Assembly: GCA_938017515.1 (NCBI GenBank)
Contig: CALIJJ010000065.1
Span: forward strand, 1-64,000
Origin: an uncultured Pseudanabaenaceae cyanobacterium
GTDB lineage: Bacteria > Cyanobacteriota > Cyanobacteriia > PCC-9006 > JAAUQQ01
DNA length: 64,000 nucleotides
Direction: 5' to 3'
Under the pieces are notes generated by a model. That model did not search any database. It had not been told where the DNA came from and saw nothing but the letters and a program-made list of their open reading frames with translations. Shown here piece after piece: positions 49,371 through 57,943 of the stretch. The translations under genes and the position numbers were made by a program. Every line of letters starts with the position of its first letter. Within the stretch, counting starts at the first letter, position 1.

Positions 49371-50519
49371 CTATTTCAGGCGCAACCCCACATAGGGCCC
49401 AGAAGGCTGCGATGCTCGAAAATCTCGATCCTTGGTCTCCCCAAAAGCGTAGCCCGCCGACAGCCGCAGGTTGGCATTCATGTGATAGCCCAGCTCCACC
49501 GTCGCTCCCAAAGCCGGACTGCGGCCACCGCCTCCGATATTTTGCCGCACACGAACATCTCCCCCGACATCCAAACGGTTGGGTAAATAGTGGGTCATCC
49601 CCGCCTGGAGCAGGGCATCGGTCTGCCCGCCCCACTGACGCACACCGAGATGGCTATCCATCTCCCAACGCCAATTGGGCCGATAGGTCGCTGCAGCCTG
49701 GAGCAAATGAGCGCTGCTTCGCCGGTGACGGTATTCATAATTCAGATGGGTCTCTAACTTTGGCTCTGGGCTAGAGCGCCTTGCCCCTGGCCGTGAACCC
49801 ACCTCCGGTACAGCAGCCGGAACATATGAAATCCCCACCCGCACCCGAGTGCTAGGGTCGTGATGGGTGCGACGGTTGTGGCTGGCACGAATCTGGGTCG
49901 TGACGGTGGGCGAGAGCTGACCGGTGAGCCGCCCATTCAATTTCATCCGATTTTCCTGGCGCCCGACCCGCTGCTCCAGCCGAGCCTTCCCCTGCCATCC
50001 GGGCCGAATGCGGTAATCCAAATTGGCCTTCACCCGATTGGGACTCCCGCCTGCTGCAGAAGAAATTCCCAGGGAATTCCCCATCATTCGCTCATAGGAA
50101 ACGCTGAGCTTCATGTCCGGAGTCACATCCCATTGATGCTGAACCCCCAGGACCGCCTTGGTTTGCCAGCGACTACTGCGCAACTCCTGGACTGAATCAT
50201 TCCAATCCTCAGTGTCAGCATCAGACTCTAGGACATATCCGCCAGTCACTTGAGTCTTCGGCCCGAGGTTCACAGCAGCCCCCGCAGACCACTCCATCTC
50301 AGGGAAATGCACATCCGGCTGCAAGCGCAGACCTGCATTCATCAATGATTGGGTGGCCTGGGTCAGACGCGGCGACGAGGTGGGCTGGGCAAACTCATCA
50401 TTAGATTCAGGCTGTTCGCGTTCAGCCCTGGGCTCGGCGGCGGCCCTTCCATGCCAGGCCCCCGCCATTAATCCAAGAGAAACAAGCGTCAACGGTCGCA
50501 AGCGGCAGGGAGAGGACAT
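49371..50519 (-). CDS. Predicted secreted outer-membrane beta-barrel-like protein, unknown function
   Basis: Signal-peptide-like start (MSSPCRLRPLTLVSLGLMAGAWHGRAAAEP); alternating amphipathic beta strands (QTKAVLGVQHQWDVTPDMKLSVSYERM...GATVELGYHMNANLRLSAGYAFGETKD). Confidence 0.6.
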   Translation of the reverse strand: MSSPCRLRPLTLVSLGLMAGAWHGRAAAEPRAEREQPESNDEFAQPTSSPRLTQATQSLMNAGLRLQPDVHFPEMEWSAGAAVNLGPKTQVTGGYVLESDADTEDWNDSVQELRSSRWQTKAVLGVQHQWDVTPDMKLSVSYERMMGNSLGISSAAGGSPNRVKANLDYRIRPGWQGKARLEQRVGRQENRMKLNGRLTGQLSPTVTTQIRASHNRRTHHDPSTRVRVGISYVPAAVPEVGSRPGARRSSPEPKLETHLNYEYRHRRSSAHLLQAAATYRPNWRWEMDSHLGVRQWGGQTDALLQAGMTHYLPNRLDVGGDVRVRQNIGGGGRSPALGATVELGYHMNANLRLSAGYAFGETKDRDFRASQPSGPYVGLRLK

Positions 50520-50675
50520 GTACCGAAGCATTTAGGAGTATAAATACATACTTAATATTTATTTTATATCCGGAGCAATTTCCCAGCCGGGTCACCTGCG
50601 AGCAATGACCCGACCGTCCCAAAAAGTGGCCGTCCCAAAAAGTGACCCTTCCCAAAAGTGACCCTCCCCAAAGCA

Positions 50676-51206
50676 TTAGGCCGCCTGATCGAGTCGTTTC
50701 GGCTGGGCTAATTCTGCGGGCTGGGCCAAATCATCACGGCTCAGACCATGGAGCTGAGGCAACGGCGCATAGTCTACGGTGGCCGCCCACAGACGGGGAA
50801 TCTGACCACTGTTATAAACCCGGAACTCGCTTTCGACGGTGGCAGCGGCGGTGCGCACCGCTTGATTGATCACCAGGGAACCATCCGGATCTGAGATAGA
50901 GCGGTGGAAAGTCCCCGGCGGAATGCGCAGGATATCGCCATTGGCTTCCAGTCGCACGATATGGAAAGGCACAGCCCAGCTAAAGTTCACCAGAAAAAAG
51001 GTCCGGCCACCGCTTAGGGCAAGCAGATTATCCTCTTGCTTGGGATGAAGATAGAATTGCCAACAGCCATCTTCCGTATTGTTAGGACTCACCGCAGGAC
51101 CATCGTGATAGACCAAGTCCCGCGCATTGGAGTTGGAGATGGTGATATCAAAAAATCGAACGTTGGGAGTGTCTCGAAATTTTTTGTAGGAGATTAGGTC
51201 AAACAT
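50676..51206 (-). CDS. Cupin-like protein divergent from a LysR gene
   Basis: MFDLISYKKFRDTPNVRFFDITISNSNARDLVYHDGPAVSPNN...FHIVRLEANGDILRIPPGTFHRSISDPDGSLVINQAVR. Confidence 0.6.
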   Translation of the reverse strand: MFDLISYKKFRDTPNVRFFDITISNSNARDLVYHDGPAVSPNNTEDGCWQFYLHPKQEDNLLALSGGRTFFLVNFSWAVPFHIVRLEANGDILRIPPGTFHRSISDPDGSLVINQAVRTAAATVESEFRVYNSGQIPRLWAATVDYAPLPQLHGLSRDDLAQPAELAQPKRLDQAA

Positions 51207-51342
51207 TGGCACGTCCTCACACGTTTAGATTTAGCCAGACTCGGTGTTGCCCTAGAGTTCCCATCAAGCTATCTCAGGCCATTTACCGAAAACCACACGG
51301 ATTGCGAGCCACATCAATGCAGAACAGGGATGGGTGTTGACG

Positions 51343-52269
51343 ATGAACATTTCTCACCTGCGCATTTTTTTGGCCGTGGTGGAGTGTCAGAGTTTCTCCA
51401 CCGCCGCAGACAAGCTCGATATTTCCCAGTCAGCGGTAAGCCGTGCGATCGCCGCCCTAGAAGACGAGTTGGGCGTATCGCTATTGTCACGGGGACGCTT
51501 TGGCGCCCATTCCACCCCCATGGGCGATCGCATCATTCCCTATGCCCAACAGATTGTGCAGGCCCGCACCAATATCGACGCCGATATCAACCGGGAAAAA
51601 AGTCTCTACGGGGGTCGGGTGCGACTGGCCTCCTTTCGTAGCGCCGCGACCCATCTGCTACCGCCACTGATTGCTCAGTTTCGACGCAGCTTTCCCCAAG
51701 TCGAAGTCTCACTGATGGAAGACGACCCAGCCACGATCGAACAAGCCCTGCGCCAAAGCCAAGTCGATATTGGCCTCATTCCCTTACCTCGGTCATCGGA
51801 AGATTTAGACACCTGGGAAATTGCCCGGGATGAATTCGTCCTGCTGTTGCCTCCGTCCATGGCCCAGCTCCCACCTCGGCCCAGTTGGCAAGACCTAGAA
51901 GATTGCAATTTCATTTTGCTCAACTATGCGGAGTGCACCTCCGCCGTGCGAGAACATTGGCAGCGAGCAGACCTAGACATGAAAGAAACCCACGTGATTC
52001 GTGAGGACTCAACCATTGTGAGCATGGTGTCCCAGGATCTCGGCGTGGCCGTTTTGCCTCGACTGGCAGCACTCCCCGTGCCGGAGGGCGTGGAAGTGCG
52101 GCCCCTGCCGGTGACATTGGAGCGCAGTATTGGAGCGGCGATCGCCAGCAATGTGCTCCATTCCGCAGCCGTTTTTTTATTTTTGGATCTGCTGCGGGGC
52201 ACGGGTCAATTTGCCCACCGCCAGCTCAATCAGTCTCTCCCGATCGTCGTCGAAGCACCAAAACCATGA
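51343..52269 (+). CDS. LysR-family transcriptional regulator
   Basis: MNISHLRIFLAVVECQSFSTAADKLDISQSAVSRAIAALEDELGVSLLSR HTH plus substrate-binding domain. Confidence 0.93.
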   Translation: MNISHLRIFLAVVECQSFSTAADKLDISQSAVSRAIAALEDELGVSLLSRGRFGAHSTPMGDRIIPYAQQIVQARTNIDADINREKSLYGGRVRLASFRSAATHLLPPLIAQFRRSFPQVEVSLMEDDPATIEQALRQSQVDIGLIPLPRSSEDLDTWEIARDEFVLLLPPSMAQLPPRPSWQDLEDCNFILLNYAECTSAVREHWQRADLDMKETHVIREDSTIVSMVSQDLGVAVLPRLAALPVPEGVEVRPLPVTLERSIGAAIASNVLHSAAVFLFLDLLRGTGQFAHRQLNQSLPIVVEAPKP

Positions 52270-52346
52270 GGCCTGAGGCTCGGATATCCCTAGACCCAAT
52301 ATCCCTGGACCTGATGCCTTAGGATCATCAAACGAGGAGCACCCCC

Positions 52347-53207
52347 ATGAATGTGAAAGCCGATAAAACCATCCAACCGCGCACGCTCTATGTCGTCGCT
52401 ACCCCTATCGGCAACTTAGAGGACATGACCTTTCGGGCGGTGCGCGTGCTTCAGCAGGTGCAATGGATTGCAGCGGAGGACACTCGCCACACCGGCAAGC
52501 TGCTCCAGGCGTTTCAGGTCCAAACCCCCCAACTGAGCTATCACGAGCACAACCGTAGCCAGCGAACCCCAGATTTGATCGCGCGCCTAGAGGAAGGTCA
52601 TGCGATCGCCCTCGTCAGCGACGCGGGCATTCCAGTCATTTCAGACCCTGGTTCAGACCTCGTCTGTGCCTGCATCGCCGCCCAAATCCCCGTGGTGCCC
52701 ATCCCCGGTGTCAGCGCCGTCACCACAGCCCTCTGTGCCGCAGGCATCGCCACCGAGCGATTTACGTTTGAAGGTTTTTTGCCCGCCAAGCCCAAGGCAC
52801 GACGAGATGCCCTGGCCCAGCTTGAGCGTGAATCCCGTACCCTTGTGTTCTACGAGTCGCCCCATCGCCTCAAGGCAACATTGGCCGACTTGCAAACGGT
52901 CTTTGGCTCGGACCGCAACCTGGCCCTGGCTCGCGAACTGACCAAACTCCACGAAGAATTTTGGCGAGGAACCATCTCGGAGGCGATCGCCCACTGCGAC
53001 ACTCGCAGGCCCCAAGGCGAATACACACTGGTTGTCGCCGGTGCAATCCTGGAGCCGCAACGCCTCAGCGAAGCAGACATCAAAGCTGAACTCACAGCAC
53101 TCCTGAGCCAGGGCATGTCCCGCTCCGCAGCGAGCCGTCACCTCGCCCAGGAAACCACGCTGCCCAAGCGACAAATCTATCAGCTAGCATTATCAATACC
53201 GGATTAG
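52347..53207 (+). CDS. rsmI: 16S rRNA (cytidine(1402)-2'-O)-methyltransferase
   Basis: RTLYVVATPIGNLEDMTFRAVRVLQQVQWIAAEDTRHTGKLLQAF...LVSDAGIPVISDPGSDLV...FEGFLPAK. Confidence 0.96.
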   Translation: MNVKADKTIQPRTLYVVATPIGNLEDMTFRAVRVLQQVQWIAAEDTRHTGKLLQAFQVQTPQLSYHEHNRSQRTPDLIARLEEGHAIALVSDAGIPVISDPGSDLVCACIAAQIPVVPIPGVSAVTTALCAAGIATERFTFEGFLPAKPKARRDALAQLERESRTLVFYESPHRLKATLADLQTVFGSDRNLALARELTKLHEEFWRGTISEAIAHCDTRRPQGEYTLVVAGAILEPQRLSEADIKAELTALLSQGMSRSAASRHLAQETTLPKRQIYQLALSIPD

Positions 53208-53225
53208 AGCAATACCGGACTCAAG
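53194..53225. repeat. Imperfect 16-bp tandem duplication across the rsmI stop
   Basis: caataccggattagag / caataccggactcaag. Confidence 0.85.
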
Positions 53226-53230
53226 CCACC

Positions 53231-53443
53231 ATGAAAACGCTGCTGCCTTTCCTCGCCGTATTGACCTGTGCCCTTTGGGTGGGGGCGATCGCCATTCTAG
53301 CCATCCAAAACTACACATCCGTATCCCTAACGCTCTTCTCATTTCCCCTGATTCAGATTCCCGTAGGCATCCTACTCGGGTTTTGCGTCATGGCTGGAAT
53401 GCTCGGAGCAGTCATCGTCCAAGGTGGCCTACTACGGCGCTAG
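53231..53443 (+). CDS. LapA/DUF1049 family two-TM membrane protein
   Basis: MKTLLPFLAVLTCALWVGAIAILAIQNYTSVSLTLFSFPLIQIPVGILLGFCVMAGMLGAVIVQGG. Confidence 0.75.
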   Translation: MKTLLPFLAVLTCALWVGAIAILAIQNYTSVSLTLFSFPLIQIPVGILLGFCVMAGMLGAVIVQGGLLRR

Positions 53444-54642
53444 GACGAGGTTTCCAGAGAATAGACTTGACCATCCAACAGACAGCGCGTTATCCCCTTC
53501 GCTTCAAGCCAGGGCGCAGTCTTGGCCAAAAGCCGACCATCTGGCACTTTAATCACCCGTTGATTACGCTTCGAAAACCTCCGGGCAATACGGTGATTAT
53601 CAAAAATGGGCAGCGTCGCCAGCGCCTCTTCCTCAGACGGGACCTGCCCTAGGTCACGAAACTCCTGCATCGGGCAGGTAATCAAATCCGCCGTGCGGTC
53701 AATCACGAGATAGAGCATCCGCTCCAAATCCGCCTCGGAAATGGGCAGAATCTCAAGCTGATCATCACCCACGCTCTGGGGATGCAGGGTCAACGCCTCA
53801 TCATCCTCTTCCTCATCGAGGCCATCATCCTCTAGTTCTTCTTCAAAGTCATCGGAAAAGTCATCGTCCTCGACAGCGGCGAGATCAGTATCAGCCAACG
53901 CGTCTTCATCTTCAGCGACGCCGACCTCAGGCAGAGGCTCTTCTGTCGCTGCAATGTCAGCTTCAGCCCCAAGCTCTTTATCCTCTGCATCCTCCAGAAC
54001 GACGGGTTCAGGAGCGGGCTCCTCAGCTGCGGTCAACTCCAGCTGAACCGTTGACTCATCATCTTTGGCCCCTCGCGACCGACGTCGGCGTCGGCGAACA
54101 GGAGCAGCGGGTTTTGTCGGTTCAGGAGCGGCTTCCGTGGTCTCTTCCAATTCCCCCTGGACTTCTAGCTTCACAGGCTCCTCATGCTCCACCTCCTGGA
54201 CTACAGGGTCCTGGATTTCGGGCTCCTGGATTTCGGGTTCCTGGATTTCGGGTTCCTGGGTTTCGGGTTCAAGGGGCAATTCATCTTCAACGGGAGACTC
54301 AACCTCCACAGGGGGCTGGGCCTTTTTCCGCTTGACGGTGGAAGTCTTCTTCTTGACCGTTGAGCTAGATTTTTTGACGGTCGCGGACTTCTTGATGGTG
54401 CGGCGCGATCGCACCGAGCCAGACGACTTCTCTTCCCCCTTCTTGGCGTCCTTAGCGCCTGCCCGCTTCTGTTTCACCAAAGCATCGTATTCGGCCGCGG
54501 CTAACTCACTCTTCAGCAAGCGGCTGATCGTACTCACACTCACTTCATACTGCTCTGCAACAGTCCCAGTCGTTTGCCCTGGCTCACGGTACAGGTCAAC
54601 AATGGCAAGTTTATCTTCAGCGGATAGTTTCCGAGGGGGCAT
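53440..54642 (-). CDS. Transposase-type HTH protein with long charged linker and unknown C-terminal domain
   Basis: MPPRKLSAEDKLAIVDLYREPGQTTGTVAEQYEVSVSTISRLLKSEL (HTH), Lys-rich then acidic EPEIQEPEIQEPEIQ linker, then C-terminal ADLERMLYLVIDRTADLITCPMQEFRDLGQVPSEEEALATLPIFDNHRIARRFSKRNQRVIKVPDGRLL. Confidence 0.75.
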   Translation of the reverse strand: MPPRKLSAEDKLAIVDLYREPGQTTGTVAEQYEVSVSTISRLLKSELAAAEYDALVKQKRAGAKDAKKGEEKSSGSVRSRRTIKKSATVKKSSSTVKKKTSTVKRKKAQPPVEVESPVEDELPLEPETQEPEIQEPEIQEPEIQDPVVQEVEHEEPVKLEVQGELEETTEAAPEPTKPAAPVRRRRRRSRGAKDDESTVQLELTAAEEPAPEPVVLEDAEDKELGAEADIAATEEPLPEVGVAEDEDALADTDLAAVEDDDFSDDFEEELEDDGLDEEEDDEALTLHPQSVGDDQLEILPISEADLERMLYLVIDRTADLITCPMQEFRDLGQVPSEEEALATLPIFDNHRIARRFSKRNQRVIKVPDGRLLAKTAPWLEAKGITRCLLDGQVYSLETSS

Positions 54643-54917
54643 GGAACGGAGCCTCGAGGCATTGATTCAGAGGAGTTGTGAAACGGAGCAGGTGCAGAGA
54701 CTCAATCCAATTCGGAGAAAGCTTGCAACCTAAGCCGTTTCACCCACCTAAAGTAACACGCAGAACCTAAGGCCATCGCCACAATCACCCAGTTCAAAGA
54801 CACCAGCGTCATCAGAGTTACCGCCATCGGGAGAACTTTTCCTGAGGAACGATCCGCAAGAGTTTGCTAGGATGTCGGCATCGAAAAACGAAATTATGTT
54901 TCGTTGTGTCGAAGCCC

Positions 54918-54990
54918 GCTCCAGTAGCTCAGTGGATAGAGCAACTGCCTTCTAAGCAGTCGGTCGTTGGTTCAAGTCCAACCTGGGGCG
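54918..54990 (+). tRNA. tRNA-Arg(UCU)
   Basis: Full cloverleaf: GCTCCAG...CTGGGGC acceptor, anticodon loop CTTCTAA, T-arm GTTGGTTCAAGTCCAAC. Confidence 0.96.
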
Positions 54991-54994
54991 CTTT

Positions 54995-56389
54995 TTAGCG
55001 AGTGATCGAGTCCTTACTCCGAACAATCTCAGGTTCTGGGCGAAGTCGTTCTGGCGTTAGGGGTTCCACCTCACGCTCCGTACGAATCCACTGGGTTTGA
55101 GGCTTCAGGAAAAACTTAAGGTAGATCGGCAACTTCCACAGAATAAAAAGAGGGATGAGAGCAAACTGTCGGGCTGGCAAGTCCTGCCGACCAAACTTGG
55201 CCCAGCTCAACACAATCGCCAAGCTTAAGCTCCCTAAGGCAACAGTGGATATCCAGGCAGCACTCCAAGCGCCAGTGAGCCAGCCAAATCCCCAGGACAA
55301 TCCGCAGGTTGCCACCACACAAACCACCAACAGCGATAGAGGCAGTACGCATAGATCAAAGGCGAGCGCCAGCGCACCCAATTTTTGTTGCCCCACAGCT
55401 GCCGCCAGCAGACGGGGCAAATAGCGACGGGTCACTGCAAACCGGCCATGTTCCCAGCGTGTTCGTTGACTCGCCACCGCACCACGGGTGCGAGGCAACA
55501 GTGCGGTTACCTCTGCCCCCGGGCAAAGCATGGGCGGGTGCCCAGCTAAGAGAAGATCAAAGCCAAGCTTCATGTCTTCAACCAGGCTGCCACTCGCTAG
55601 ATTAATGCCAGAAATCACAGACCAAGGGAAAGCCATGCCCGTGCCAGTCAAAATGACCGGCAGGCCCAGCCGAGCTAATCCCCTCAAACGGACAACGTTA
55701 CGAACCCGCGTCGCAAACACTGTCACGCGGCTCACCAGAGAAATCTCCGATTCCCCCTGGGGCAAAATCATCATGTACTCGCTCTGCACCGGACGGCGCG
55801 TCACCTGAGCCTGCTCCGCCAAAGCCCGCAAGCTCCCCGACTTCACATGGGTATCGGCATCGACCATGACCACGACATCTGGTGGGTCCTGAGCCAGGTG
55901 CTGAAGCCCGTGGTCTAGGGCATAGCCCTTGCCTCGGCACAGAGCATCATGGCGCTCTAGAACTTTGGCCCCAAAGGAACGGGCGATCGCAGCGGTTTGA
56001 TCACTACAGTTATCAGCAACCACAATTAATCGGTCCGTCTGCTTCAACTGCGGCAAAAGCTCGGTCAGGGTCGCCGCAATGACCGCAGACTCATTGTGAG
56101 CAGGCATGATGACAGCCACTCGAATGGAATGCCATGGCTGAATCCCCTGCAATCCACCACCCCCTTCACACCTAGACCAATGTTCGTCTCCTAAATCCCC
56201 TGTATTGGACACTTCCAAGACATGTCCTTCAGAGGCATCGGGAACGGTCTCCAAAGGTCTTCCCTCCCAAGAAGACAGGGGCAACAAAGCCGCTAAACAC
56301 TCCAACAAAAGAAACAAGCAGAGAACACAAAGTATCCCAGCCAGCACAACCAAAGGACCATGCAGGACAAGCAAGAATTTTGAAACCAT
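54995..56389 (-). CDS. Family-2 membrane glycosyltransferase
   Basis: VAVIMPAHNESAVIAATLTELLPQL...VVMVDADTHVKSGSLRAL...RTRWEHGRFAVTRRYLPRLL; several TM segments. ATG 56389 preferred over TTG 56410. Confidence 0.85.
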   Translation of the reverse strand: MVSKFLLVLHGPLVVLAGILCVLCLFLLLECLAALLPLSSWEGRPLETVPDASEGHVLEVSNTGDLGDEHWSRCEGGGGLQGIQPWHSIRVAVIMPAHNESAVIAATLTELLPQLKQTDRLIVVADNCSDQTAAIARSFGAKVLERHDALCRGKGYALDHGLQHLAQDPPDVVVMVDADTHVKSGSLRALAEQAQVTRRPVQSEYMMILPQGESEISLVSRVTVFATRVRNVVRLRGLARLGLPVILTGTGMAFPWSVISGINLASGSLVEDMKLGFDLLLAGHPPMLCPGAEVTALLPRTRGAVASQRTRWEHGRFAVTRRYLPRLLAAAVGQQKLGALALAFDLCVLPLSLLVVCVVATCGLSWGFGWLTGAWSAAWISTVALGSLSLAIVLSWAKFGRQDLPARQFALIPLFILWKLPIYLKFFLKPQTQWIRTEREVEPLTPERLRPEPEIVRSKDSITR

Positions 56390-56729
56390 GAGTGAAGTGA
56401 GAGATGCCAAGGGAGGACTCGAAGCCCTCTCTAGCTGAGTTCATAGCAACATATACCGCTGTCCCTTGAGCGATCCTGGTATTTTCCGAGGGATGCCTTT
56501 AAAGATTAAGCAAACTTCAAGGGGGATTCTCCCGGCCATCCTCACAGAAACTTCGTCTGGCTCCGAACAACCACGGACAGAGGAGTAAACAGAGCAACAT
56601 CCTCCACAAAACGCTCACTTAGCCAAACCATCCAGTGCTCGCGAGACCAAATGCCCAGCACCAAATGCCCAACGTCAAATTTCAAGCGTCAAGCCGAAGG
56701 GAGAACAGCACGCTGTTAATCAATTCAGA

Positions 56730-56801
56730 AGCCCGTGATGAGAATTGAACTCATGACCTCACCCTTACCAAGGGTGTGCTCTACCGCTGAGCTACACGGG
56801 C
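56730..56801 (-). tRNA. tRNA-Thr(GGU)
   Basis: Minus strand GCCCGTGTAGCTCAGCGGTAGAGCACACCCTTGGTAAGGGTGAGGTCATGAGTTCAATTCTCATCACGGGCT; anticodon GGT. Confidence 0.96.
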
Positions 56802-56835
56802 GCAAAAAGCCTTCCTTACCAAGGCGCTTTTCAAA

Positions 56836-56872
56836 CAAGAATCTCGAAGCCAATGCAGCATCGAGATTCTTG
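56836..56872. other. Perfect 12-bp inverted repeat between tRNA-Tyr and tRNA-Thr
   Basis: CAAGAATCTCGA-agccaatgcagca-TCGAGATTCTTG. Confidence 0.9.
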
Positions 56873-56876
56873 CAGA

Positions 56877-56958
56877 TGGGCCGAGCTGGATTTGAACCAG
56901 CGTAGGCAGTGCCAGTGGATTTACAGTCCACCCCCATTAACCACTCGGGCATCGACCC
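56877..56958 (-). tRNA. tRNA-Tyr(GUA)
   Basis: Minus strand GGGTCGATGCCCGAGTGGTTAATGGGGGTGGACTGTAAATCCACTGGC...CTCGGCCCA; anticodon GTA, long variable arm. Confidence 0.95.
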
Positions 56959-57223
56959 ACATCATGCGTAGAACAGCACTCTAGGAGACGTCTGTCCACG
57001 GGAATAGATGTTAGCACAGCTCTTTGCACTTTTATCAATTTTGCAAAAAGCTGGAAAAGCTGAGCGATTACCCTTGCCCAACTCGGCAAAGATTCGTTAT
57101 GATCACGGATACATGAAGGACAACGGGACTGAACTTACCTTCCAATGTTCCGAATAGATGCGCCTTTGCGCGGATCCGGACGGACTCAGTGGGCAGGATG
57201 TTGTGCAAGGAGTTTTCTATTTC

Positions 57224-57358
57224 ATGGATTACATTGATAAGGTTCTGGAAAAGCTCAAGGATTGGGGTCGCCGCATTGTTGATGCGCTCCTAGGTCCCGA
57301 GGTAGAGCCTGAGCCTGAGCTCATCCCGATTCCTGTAGACGATCGACGATACCGTTAG
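57224..57358 (+). CDS. Small conserved-looking protein (44 aa) upstream of aroQ
   Basis: MDYIDKVLEKLKDWGRRIVDALLGPEVEPEPELIPIPVDDRRYR; preceded by AAGGAG. The 57158 start is less likely. Confidence 0.6.
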   Translation: MDYIDKVLEKLKDWGRRIVDALLGPEVEPEPELIPIPVDDRRYR

Positions 57359-57371
57359 ATGAGAGTTTTAG

Positions 57372-57863
57372 GTGAGGGTAGCTGAATCTTCTAAGGGCCA
57401 TCGCGTTCTGGTTATTCACGGCCCAAATCTGAACCTTTTGGGCAAGCGTGAGCCCGGAATCTATGGTGCCTCCACGCTGGAGGATATAGAGCGTTCTCTG
57501 GCGCGTTTCGCAGAAACGCTGGCTGTTCGTTTGGATTGTTTGCAGTCCAATCACGAAGGCGTTTTGTTGGACGCTGTTCATGGTGCTGTGGATGTTTGTG
57601 ATGGCCTCCTCATTAATGCTGGAGCCTACACTCACACAAGCGTTGCGCTGCGAGATGCGATCGCCGGTACATCCATTCCCACGGTAGAGGTCCACCTCAG
57701 CAACCTCTACAAGCGTGAGACTTTTCGTCACCACTCCTACATTGCCCCCGTTGCCGTCGGGCAGATCAGTGGCTTTGGAGCCAACAGCTACAAGCTGGGA
57801 TTACAGGCCCTTGTCTGGCACTTAGAGACGTTGCGATCGACGCCAAACAAACCCAAACATTAG
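57372..57863 (+). CDS. aroQ: 3-dehydroquinate dehydratase, type II
   Basis: [29 protein letters not shown]...[16 protein letters not shown]...[20 protein letters not shown]...EVHLSN. GTG start. Confidence 0.95.
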   Translation: MRVAESSKGHRVLVIHGPNLNLLGKREPGIYGASTLEDIERSLARFAETLAVRLDCLQSNHEGVLLDAVHGAVDVCDGLLINAGAYTHTSVALRDAIAGTSIPTVEVHLSNLYKRETFRHHSYIAPVAVGQISGFGANSYKLGLQALVWHLETLRSTPNKPKH

Positions 57864-57891
57864 GACTGCTCGTCTCCCGACGGAATTTCTG

Positions 57892-57924
57892 AAAGGATAG
57901 GCTATTAGAAGCCTATCCTTTTGT
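57892..57924 (+). terminator. Intrinsic terminator after aroQ
   Basis: AAAGGATAGGCT-attaga-AGCCTATCCTTT followed by TGTTTTT. Confidence 0.88.
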
Positions 57925-57943
57925 TTTTCGGCGCAACGTTTTC

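Noticed and set aside
54065-54733. 222-aa plus-strand ORF opposite the HTH protein
   Set aside because: Repetitive SGSWISGSW pattern is the antisense reading of the EPEIQ repeat.
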